This document shows, one piece after another, positions 58,185 to 64,000 of a stretch of DNA of 64,000 nt (positions are counted from its first letter, which is position 1; each line of letters starts with the position of its first letter). The position numbers were made by a program, and so were the translations under genes. This stretch comes from CAIUSP01 sp964594365 (GTDB taxonomy: Bacteria > Actinomycetota > Thermoleophilia > Solirubrobacterales > 70-9): NCBI GenBank assembly GCA_964594365.1, contig CAZQMB010000005.1, forward strand, positions 22,969 through 86,968, written 5' to 3'. The notes below the pieces were generated by a model. That model had not been told where the DNA came from. It saw nothing but the letters and a program-made list of their open reading frames with translations, and searched no databases.

Positions 58185-59159
58185 TCAGGAGCCTTTCAGC
58201 GAGAGACCCCGTGAGCGGAGTGTCTCCTGGACCTCTTCGACCGACTTCCGGCCGAAGTTCGGGATCGCATTCAGCTCCGCCTCGGACTTCATCACCAGCT
58301 CTCCAACGGTCTGGACGCCGGCACGCTTGAGGCAGTTGTAGGAGCGCACACCGAGCTCCAGTTCCTCGATCAGGATCTCGTCCAATCCGTCCGGCGCCGA
58401 GGGCACGCCCTCCACCGCCACGGCACCGCTGGCGAGCAGCGCAGCCTCACCGGCCAGCTCGTCGACACGATCGGCTGTCGTGAAGATGCCGAGGGTCTTG
58501 ATGAGGGTCTCTGCGCCCTCGCGAAGAGCGGCGCCGGGCTCGATCGAGCCGTCGGTCTCGATCTCGAGCGTCAACTTGTCGAAGTCGGTTCGCTGGCCGA
58601 CACGAGCCGAATCGACCGAGTAGGAGACCCTGCGGATCGGGGAGAAGATGGCGTCGATCGGAATCACTCCGAGAGCCTGATCCTCCGACTTGTTCTCGTC
58701 CGCCGGTGAATAACCACGGCCGCGGCCGATCGTGAGATAGATCTCGAGCTTTCCCTTCTTGTCGAGGTTCGCGATCGGAGCCTTGGGATTGAGGATCTCC
58801 ACACCTGCAGGGAGATCGATGTCCTTGGCGGTCACCGCACCGGGTCCGGTCGCAACGAGGGGAACCTCGACCTCGTCCGCGTCGGTGTGCATCCGTACGA
58901 CGATGTCCTTCAGGTTCAAGACGACGTCCGTGACGTCCTCCTTCAGCCCGGGGATGGTCGCGAACTCGTGGGCGACACCCTCGATCCGGACACTGGTTAT
59001 CGCGGCTCCACCCAGCGAGGACAGCAGGACCCGACGCAGGCTGTTGCCGAAGGTGTATCCGAAACCCTTGTCGAGCGGCTCGATGGTGAAGGTGCCCCGG
59101 TTCTCGTCGATCTTCTCGGAGCTGATCTTGGGGGTCTGGAAATCGGGCAGGGTGGTCAT
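58185..59159 (-). CDS. rpoA: DNA-directed RNA polymerase alpha subunit
   Basis: Assembly platform of RNA polymerase. The 324 residues hold the N-terminal dimerisation domain (GFGYTFGNSLRRVLLSSLGGAAITSVRIEGVAHEF region) and the C-terminal domain that binds upstream promoter elements and activators (LGVRSYNCLKRAGVQTVGEL, NFGRKSVEEV). A linker of about 25 residues, Ala/Gly-rich, joins them. Normal length; follows rpsD. Confidence 0.98.
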   Translation of the reverse strand: MTTLPDFQTPKISSEKIDENRGTFTIEPLDKGFGYTFGNSLRRVLLSSLGGAAITSVRIEGVAHEFATIPGLKEDVTDVVLNLKDIVVRMHTDADEVEVPLVATGPGAVTAKDIDLPAGVEILNPKAPIANLDKKGKLEIYLTIGRGRGYSPADENKSEDQALGVIPIDAIFSPIRRVSYSVDSARVGQRTDFDKLTLEIETDGSIEPGAALREGAETLIKTLGIFTTADRVDELAGEAALLASGAVAVEGVPSAPDGLDEILIEELELGVRSYNCLKRAGVQTVGELVMKSEAELNAIPNFGRKSVEEVQETLRSRGLSLKGS

Positions 59160-59191
59160 ATGGCGTCCTCGCTGATCTGAGTTGGGTTTAC

Positions 59192-59812
59192 TTACTTCGA
59201 GTACAGCTCGACGATGAGCTGCTCGGTGATGGGTGCAGAAATCTCGCTGCGTTCGGGGTGACGGAGCACCTTCGCACTCAGGGAGTCGTAGTCGGCCTGG
59301 AGCCAGGCGGGCACGCCGGAGGTGAGATCTGTCGCCTCGCGCACCAAGGGCTCGGCCGGTGAATCGGGCTTGATCGTGATCACGTCATCCGGCTTCACCT
59401 GATAGCTCGGAATGTCGACTCGGCGGCCGTTGATCAGCCAGTGTCCGTGGCGGATGAACTGGCGGGACTGTCGGCGTGAAGCGGCGAAGCCGAGCCGCAC
59501 CAGGACGTTGTCGAACCTGCACTCGAGCATCCGCAGGAGGTTCTCACCGGTGACTCCGGGCTGCCTGGACGCACGGTCGTAGTAGTCGCGGAACTGGCTC
59601 TCGAGGACCTGGTAGTAGCGGCGGGCCTTCTGCTTCTCGCGCAGCTGGGTCCGGTACTCGGACTGCCTCATCCGGCCACGGCCGTGCTCGCCTGGCGGAT
59701 AGGCGCGACGGTCTACCGCGCACTTGTCGGTGAAGCACCGTGAGCCCTTCAGAAAGAGCTTCTGGCCTTCACGACGACACTGCTTGCACTGAGGGGAGGT
59801 ATCTCTGGCCAC
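59192..59812 (-). CDS. rpsD: 30S ribosomal protein S4
   Basis: Primary 16S rRNA-binding protein, 206 residues. Four cysteines in the N-terminus (SPQCKQCRREG and RCFTDKCAVDRR) form a zinc site, the C+ form of S4. GENLLRMLECRFDNVLVRLGFA and SRRQSRQFIRHGHWLINGRRVDIPSYQ are the S4 RNA-binding domain. It starts with GTG directly after the rpsK stop (no spacer). Confidence 0.98.
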   Translation of the reverse strand: MARDTSPQCKQCRREGQKLFLKGSRCFTDKCAVDRRAYPPGEHGRGRMRQSEYRTQLREKQKARRYYQVLESQFRDYYDRASRQPGVTGENLLRMLECRFDNVLVRLGFAASRRQSRQFIRHGHWLINGRRVDIPSYQVKPDDVITIKPDSPAEPLVREATDLTSGVPAWLQADYDSLSAKVLRHPERSEISAPITEQLIVELYSK

Positions 59813-60359
59813 TCAGACCCTCCTCCGCTTGCGGGGGCGGCAACCGTTGTGGGCCTGGGGCGTCACATCCTTGACCGTGGTCACCTCGAGTCCGGCTGCC
59901 TGCAGTGACCTGATCGCTGTCTCACGACCGGAGCCAGCGCCCTTGGCGAAGACCTCGACCTTCTCGAGACCCTGCTCTATCCCCTTGCGGGCGGCGGCGT
60001 CGGCTGTCACCTGAGCGGCGAACGGTGTCGACTTGCGAGACCCCTTGAACCCGGCGCTGCCGGCCGACTCCCAGGCGATTACTGCGCCCTTGGTGTCGGT
60101 GAGGGTCACGATCGTGTTGTTGAAGGAGGTCTTGATGTGAGCCTGACCGTAGGTGACACCCTTGCGCTTACGGGCGCGGCCCTTCTTCTTCTTCGGAGCG
60201 GGNNNNNNNNNNNNNNNNNNNNNNNNNNNNNNNNNNNNNNNNNNNNNNNNNNNNNNNNNNNNNNNNNNNNNNNNNNNNNNNNNNNNNNNNNNNNNNNNNN
60301 NNCTGCTGTGCCTCTTCGGGCTGCTGTGCCTCTTCGGGCTGCTGTGTCTCGTCGTTCAT
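59813..60359 (-). CDS. rpsK: 30S ribosomal protein S11 with repeat-containing N-terminal extension, interrupted by an assembly gap
   Basis: S11 lines the mRNA exit platform of the small subunit. The conserved body (GVTYGQAHIKTSFNNTIVTL to HNGCRPRKRRRV) is complete, with the basic linker PAPKKKKGRARKRK before it. The start at 60359 gives MNDET followed by two copies of the hexapeptide QQPEEA, a further QQ, then 100 N. The 18-base repeat unit likely caused the gap, so the number of repeats is unknown. The frame across the N run is not a multiple of three because the gap length is arbitrary. Typical S11 has no such acidic, Gln-rich extension. Confidence 0.9.
60203..60302. other. Assembly gap (100 N) in rpsK
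   Basis: Exactly 100 N, a placeholder size. The right flank is a tandem 18-base repeat, so the gap probably hides additional repeat copies. Confidence 0.95.
60303..60346. repeat. 18-bp tandem repeat encoding QQPEEA in rpsK
   Basis: Two exact copies of CTGCTGTGCCTCTTCGGG (60303-60320 and 60321-60338), then the first 8 bases of a third (60339-60346), after which it diverges. The run continues into the N gap on the left. Confidence 0.9.
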
Positions 60360-60373
60360 CTCGGTTCTCTTCC

Positions 60374-60760
60374 CTAGGACGCGCTCGGCGGTGCCTTCTT
60401 CACCCCGGCCACGCTGAGCTTGCGCGGGCCCTTGCGCCCTCGTGCGTTCGTCTTGGTCCGCTGTCCCCTGACCGGCAGCCCACGCCGATGACGCAAACCG
60501 CGATACGAGCCGATCTCCTGAAGGCGCTTGATGTTCTGTGAGCGCTCCCGGCGAAGGTCTCCCTCGACCTCACGGGACTCGACGGCCTCGCGCAGCTTCA
60601 CGGCCTCGTCCTCGGTCAAGTCCTTGACCTGGGTGTCGGGGTTGACGCCTACTTCCTCGAGGATCGCGGCGGCAGTGGAATCTCCGATTCCGTACACGTA
60701 CGTGAGTCCGACCACGACACGCTTGTTCAGGGGAAGGTTTACTCCTGCGATCCGCGCCAT
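60374..60760 (-). CDS. rpsM: 30S ribosomal protein S13
   Basis: Head protein of the small subunit contacting tRNA and the 50S bridge, 128 residues. MARIAGVNLPLNKRVVVGLTYVYGIG is the standard start, GSYRGLRHRRGLPVRGQRTKTNARGRKGPRK the conserved basic C-terminal part. It is followed by rpsK 14 bases later. The start is the ATG at 60760. Confidence 0.98.
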   Translation of the reverse strand: MARIAGVNLPLNKRVVVGLTYVYGIGDSTAAAILEEVGVNPDTQVKDLTEDEAVKLREAVESREVEGDLRRERSQNIKRLQEIGSYRGLRHRRGLPVRGQRTKTNARGRKGPRKLSVAGVKKAPPSAS

Positions 60761-60764
60761 CGAC

Positions 60765-60878
60765 TCAGCCTTGCCTCTGCTTGTGACGGGGGTTGGAGCA
60801 GATCACGAGCACGGTTCCGCGACGGCGGATCACCTTGCACTTCTCACACATCGGTTTTACAGATGCTCGTACCTTCAT
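60765..60878 (-). CDS. rpmJ: 50S ribosomal protein L36
   Basis: Smallest ribosomal protein, 37 residues: MKVRASVKPMCEKCKVIRRR then GTVLVICSNPRHKQRQG. The zinc ligands Cys11, Cys14, Cys27 and the histidine of PRHKQRQG are present (C+ form). It lies 4 bases before rpsM. It was located by reading the minus strand between map and rpsM. infA is not next to it. Confidence 0.97.
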   Translation of the reverse strand: MKVRASVKPMCEKCKVIRRRGTVLVICSNPRHKQRQG

Positions 60879-60986
60879 CGCCAAGCGGCGCCTCGTATCT
60901 CGTCGTAGGAATCCTGCCCACCCCAGGAGTCGGGTACGCAGGCCTGAAAACGTCGCCGGAGGGGATCCGACTCAAGGAGATTAGCA

Positions 60987-61018
60987 GGCGTTTTTCGCTC
61001 AGGTGCTCCGAAAACGCC
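60987..61018. other. Hairpin in the map-rpmJ gap
   Basis: GGCGTTTTTCG at 60987-60997 pairs with CGAAAACGCC at 61009-61018, with one bulged T. No T-run follows on the minus strand, so this is more likely an RNA structure or weak attenuator than a terminator. The 157-base gap (60879-61035) holds no gene and is too short for infA (about 216 bases). Confidence 0.45.
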
Positions 61019-61035
61019 GATTTGGCCCGAATTTG

Positions 61036-61809
61036 TCATGTCAGCTCCTCGTGCCACGGAGTGAGGATCCTCGGACCGTCCTCGGTCACGGCCACCGTGA
61101 ACTCGAAATGGGCGGCGAGGGACCCGTCGGTGGAGAACACGCTCCAGCCATCGGAATCGAGCCTGACGCCGGGTCCGCCGACGTTCACCATCGGCTCGAT
61201 CGCGAACACCATGCCCTCCTCCAGCTCTGGGCCGCGCCCTGGCTCGCCGAAATTCGGGATCTGTGGGTCCTCGTGCATCTCACGGCCCACACCGTGGCCG
61301 ACCAGAGTCCGGATCACCGAAAGCCCGCCCTCCTCGACGGTCTTCTGTACCCCATGGGAGATGTCGCTGAGGCGGTTTCCGGGTCGTGCCTGCTCGATCG
61401 CATCGAAGAGTGACTGACGGGTGACCGACATGAGCCGCTCTGCCTCCTCGCTGACCTCGCCGATCGGGACGGTGATGGCAGCGTCTGCCACCCAACCTCC
61501 GTAGGTGACCCCGGCATCGATCGAGAGGACATCGCCCTCCTCGAGGGGGGTCTCGTCGGGAATACCGTGGACCACCATCGAGTTGGGAGATGCGCAGATC
61601 GAAGCCGGGAATCCCCGGTAGCCCTTGAAGGTAGGGACGCCACCCTCCGAGCGGATGAAGTCCTCGGCAGCGCGATCCAGCTCGAGGGTGCTGATACCCG
61701 GTTCGCACATGCCACTGAGCATCTGCAGGCAGCGGGCCTGGATCCTCCCGGCAGCCGCCATCTGATCCACCTCTTCGCCGCTCTTGATCACGATCTGCCC
61801 CCGGTACAT
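61036..61809 (-). CDS. map: Methionine aminopeptidase, type I
   Basis: Removes the initiator methionine from new proteins. The 257 residues have the five metal ligands: Asp in SIDAGVTYGGW, Asp in ADAAITVP, His in VGHGVGREMHEDP, and Glu in FAIEPMV and HFEFTVAV. SNSMVVHG-type SPNSMVVHGIPDE carries the substrate histidine. Start overlaps the adk stop by one base. Usual position within the spc operon. Confidence 0.98.
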   Translation of the reverse strand: MYRGQIVIKSGEEVDQMAAAGRIQARCLQMLSGMCEPGISTLELDRAAEDFIRSEGGVPTFKGYRGFPASICASPNSMVVHGIPDETPLEEGDVLSIDAGVTYGGWVADAAITVPIGEVSEEAERLMSVTRQSLFDAIEQARPGNRLSDISHGVQKTVEEGGLSVIRTLVGHGVGREMHEDPQIPNFGEPGRGPELEEGMVFAIEPMVNVGGPGVRLDSDGWSVFSTDGSLAAHFEFTVAVTEDGPRILTPWHEELT

Positions 61810-62483
61810 CAGACCTCACCCTCGGCGCGGGCGGTCGCCAGCTCACCACGGATCTCCTCGGCCACCTCATCGAGGCCGCGGGCTCCGTCTACCTTGCGGA
61901 GGATCCCCTTGCCCTCGTAGTAGATCACCAGGGGCTCGGTCTTCTCGTGATACTGCTCGAGGCGATTGCGGATCACATCGTCCCGATCATCGTCGCGCAC
62001 GATCAACTCCCCGCCGCAGACGTCGCAGACTCCTTCCTCGGCGGGAGGATCGAACTCGATGTGGAACACGTGTCCCTGATCTACACAGGTCCTCCTCCCC
62101 CCGAGCCTCCGGACCACCTCGTCGTCGGGAACGTCGATCAGGAGAGCTACCGAGAGCGTGCGGCCGAGCCGCTCCATTTCGCGGTCCAGCGCCTCGGCCT
62201 GGGGGACCGTCCGGGGGAATCCGTCCAGGATGAATCCGTCAGCGGCCTCCTCATCCTGGATCCGCTCGCAGATGACGCCGATGATCACCTCGTCGGGAAC
62301 GAGGTCCCCCCGATCCATGTACTCCTGCGCCTTGCGACCGATTTCGGACTGGTCCTTCACGGCGGCCCTGAGGATGTCTCCGGTCGCGTAGTAGGGGAGG
62401 CGATGCTCGTCCTGCAGCCGCTCTCCCTGAGTTCCCTTACCGCTCCCGGGGGGTCCCAGGAGGATCAGATTCAGCTCAGGCAT
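61809..62483 (-). CDS. adk: Adenylate kinase, long LID form
   Basis: Interconverts ATP, ADP and AMP. The 224 residues show the P-loop GPPGSGKGTQ, the AMP site ATGDILRAA, DGFPRT and the long LID. In the LID the first cysteine is kept (residue 133) but the second position is glutamine (136), followed by histidines at 138 and 141; the second pair (153, 156) is intact. So the zinc site would be Cys-His-Cys-Cys or partial. It follows secY by 33 bases and overlaps map. Confidence 0.96.
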   Translation of the reverse strand: MPELNLILLGPPGSGKGTQGERLQDEHRLPYYATGDILRAAVKDQSEIGRKAQEYMDRGDLVPDEVIIGVICERIQDEEAADGFILDGFPRTVPQAEALDREMERLGRTLSVALLIDVPDDEVVRRLGGRRTCVDQGHVFHIEFDPPAEEGVCDVCGGELIVRDDDRDDVIRNRLEQYHEKTEPLVIYYEGKGILRKVDGARGLDEVAEEIRGELATARAEGEV

Positions 62484-62516
62484 CCGGGCCCGATTTCCTC
62501 ATTCCCGCGGAGCAGA

Positions 62517-63788
62517 TCAATTGAGGAAGCCTTCGTAGTTGCGCATCATCAGCTGGGATTCGAGCTGCTTCACGGTGTCGAGCGCGACCCCGACCACGAT
62601 CAGGATCGACGTACCGCCGAAGAAGAAGTTGGCCGAGGTCTGGGAGATCAGGATCGTCGGCAGGGCCGCGACTGCACCGAGGTAGAGGGCTCCGGGGAAA
62701 GTCAGCCGCGACAGGACCCGATCGAGGTACTCGGCAGTCGGTCGACCCGGTCGTACTCCGGGAATGAAGCCTCCGTGCTTTTTCAGGTTGTCGGCCTGGT
62801 CGACCGGATTGAAGGTGACCGCTGTGTAGAAGTAGGTGAAGATGATGATGAAGAAGACCTCGCCGACCACGTAGGCCCATCCTCCGGGGCTGAAGAACGC
62901 AGCGAAGTCGAGTGCGGCCGGGGTGTTGAGCAGCTGACCGACGGTCGGCGGGAATGCCATCAGCGAGGCGGCGAAGATGACGGGAATCACGCCGGCCATG
63001 TTCACCCTCAGCGGCAGGTATGTGGACCCACCCGAAGTCATCCTCCGCCCGACCACGCGCTTCGCGTACTGGACCGGGATCCGACGTTGCCCCTCCTGTA
63101 CGTAGACGATCGCCACGATCACGGCCAACGCCACGAACGGCATCATCACGGTGAACACCGGGTCGGGGTTGGTCCACCACTTCTGGATTCCTCCAGGAAG
63201 GCCCGCGACGATCGAGGCGAAGATCATCAGGGAGATTCCGTTACCGACACCCCGCTGGGTGATCAACTCTCCCATCCACATCAGCAGTGTGCAGCCCGCG
63301 GTCAACGAGATCACGATCAGCATCAACTTGGCGAAGGTGAGGTTCCCGACGACACTCGAACCGGAGGAGTCCTGGAAGCTCTGGAAGAGGAACACGTAAC
63401 CGATCGACTGACCGAAGGCGAGGCCCACGGTCAGGTACCTCGTGTACTGGGTGATCTTCTGCTGGCCGACCTCGCCCTCTTTCTGCAGGCGCTCGAGAGA
63501 CGGGAGGACCACAGTGAGCAGCTGCAGGATGATCGATGCGGTGATGTAGGGCATGATCCCGAGCGCGAACAGGGAGAGGCGCGAGAGACTGCCACCGGAG
63601 AAGAGGTTGAGGAACCCGAGGATGTTCGATCCGGAGAAGTTGTCCTGGATGTCCTTGAGCGTCCCGGCCTCCACTCCGGGTGCCGGAATGTAGGCACCGA
63701 GACGATAGAGAGCGAGGATCCCCAGCGTGAAGAAGATCTTCTTGCGGATGTCCGCGACGGTGAATGCGTTGGCGATCGTTGCGAGCAC
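62517..63788 (-). CDS. secY: Preprotein translocase subunit SecY
   Basis: Channel subunit of the Sec translocon. The 423 residues have ten transmembrane segments; GIMPYITASIILQLL (TM2b/plug region), ITQRGVGNGISLMIF (TM5) and RRIPVQYAKRVVGRRM (cytoplasmic loop) are conserved. The C-terminal SQLMMRNYEGFL is the usual end. It starts 8 bases after the rplO stop, as expected for the spc operon. Confidence 0.98.
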   Translation of the reverse strand: MLATIANAFTVADIRKKIFFTLGILALYRLGAYIPAPGVEAGTLKDIQDNFSGSNILGFLNLFSGGSLSRLSLFALGIMPYITASIILQLLTVVLPSLERLQKEGEVGQQKITQYTRYLTVGLAFGQSIGYVFLFQSFQDSSGSSVVGNLTFAKLMLIVISLTAGCTLLMWMGELITQRGVGNGISLMIFASIVAGLPGGIQKWWTNPDPVFTVMMPFVALAVIVAIVYVQEGQRRIPVQYAKRVVGRRMTSGGSTYLPLRVNMAGVIPVIFAASLMAFPPTVGQLLNTPAALDFAAFFSPGGWAYVVGEVFFIIIFTYFYTAVTFNPVDQADNLKKHGGFIPGVRPGRPTAEYLDRVLSRLTFPGALYLGAVAALPTILISQTSANFFFGGTSILIVVGVALDTVKQLESQLMMRNYEGFLN

Positions 63789-63796
63789 GGACTGAC

Positions 63797-64000
63797 TCAG
63801 CCTTCGATCGTCTCGCAGCTTCCGCCCGCGCCCTCGATCTTCTCCTTGGCGGAGGCACTGAATCCGTGCGCGGTGACCTTGAGGCTCTTGGTGATCTCTC
63901 CGTTGCCGAGGATCTTCACCGGCAGCGGGCGCTTTGCGAGCCCGTTGGCCTTGAGGGTCTCGGGAGTGACCTCGGAGCCCGCAGCGAAGCGCTCTTCCAG
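63797..64000 (-). CDS. rplO: 50S ribosomal protein L15 (C-terminal part; start outside window)
   Basis: The last 67 residues read LEERFAAGSEVTPETLKANGL, then KRPLPVKILGNGEITKSL, VTAHGFSASAKEKIEGAGGS and a short ending. The K-V-KILG-GE-(I)TK pattern and AHxFSxSAxxKIExAGG are diagnostic of L15. The N-terminal glycine-rich half lies beyond 64000. It precedes secY in the same direction. Confidence 0.96.
   Translation of the reverse strand: MEERFAAGSEVTPETLKANGLAKRPLPVKILGNGEITKSLKVTAHGFSASAKEKIEGAGGSCETIEG

Overview
The window is a high-GC, gene-dense bacterial chromosome segment from a draft assembly; it contains two runs of exactly 100 N. It looks like an actinobacterium. The clues are the FprA-type ferredoxin reductase, the coproheme decarboxylase-like gene, the DUF4235 / holin-superfamily / DUF3618 trio, a ChoD-like GMC oxidoreductase, many GTG and TTG starts, and many genes that seem leaderless, with a TANNNT -10 hexamer 6-9 nt before the start codon. 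A deep-branching class such as Thermoleophilia (Solirubrobacterales) is my guess; the sequence alone does not prove it. I see no insertion sequence, prophage, CRISPR array or plasmid function.

Layout. 1-5.8 kb: the 3' end of an aldehyde dehydrogenase, metE, and a glycosyltransferase fused to a flippase-like membrane domain. 5.8-9.4 kb: a heme and iron-sulfur block (ChdC/HemQ-like, FprA, BolA, CGFS glutaredoxin, ErpA, a glutaredoxin-like protein). 9.4-11.3 kb: DegV and three small envelope proteins. 11.4-21.1 kb: an acyl-CoA catabolic region. On the minus strand are a crotonase, an acyl-CoA carboxylase beta subunit, a BKACE-family enzyme and a CoA transferase/racemase, coupled by 4-nt overlaps or tiny gaps, followed by a nitrilase-family gene and a TetR regulator. 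On the plus strand are two tandem acyl-CoA dehydrogenases and an SDR. 21.2-24.2 kb: two exported proteins, one a lipase. 24.2-29.2 kb: glycerate kinase, SDR, MBL hydrolase, PlsC-like acyltransferase and glycerol kinase.

29.3-35.7 kb: an orphan biotin carrier protein and a crotonase, followed by bioB, bioF, an MBL-like gene, bioD and bioA, so the biotin acceptor sits beside the biotin pathway. 35.7-48.3 kb: rubredoxin, NUDIX, Fe-alcohol dehydrogenase, SCP2 protein, ChoD-like oxidase, superoxide dismutase, a TVP38-type membrane protein, an ABC exporter, tRNA-Pro(CGG), a DsbA-like protein, a Nif3-like protein, a 66-residue protein, a long-chain acyl-CoA synthetase and a patatin. 48.4-56.7 kb: a PBP4-type carboxypeptidase interrupted by an assembly gap, ligA, surE, and a three-gene ferric-iron ABC importer behind a palindromic operator and two coupled mini-ORFs. 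56.7-64 kb: the end of the spc/alpha ribosomal operon read on the minus strand (rplO, secY, adk, map, rpmJ, rpsM, rpsK, rpsD, rpoA, rplQ, truA), with infA missing from its usual place.

Most of the content is standard metabolism and housekeeping. The most unusual points are the rpsK N-terminal hexapeptide repeats that broke the assembly, a 55-bp contig overlap that creates a false break in the carboxypeptidase gene, the mini-ORF chain before the iron importer, the BKACE-carboxylase-crotonase cluster, and the consistent leaderless promoter grammar. No intergenic stretch longer than about 300 bases was found.
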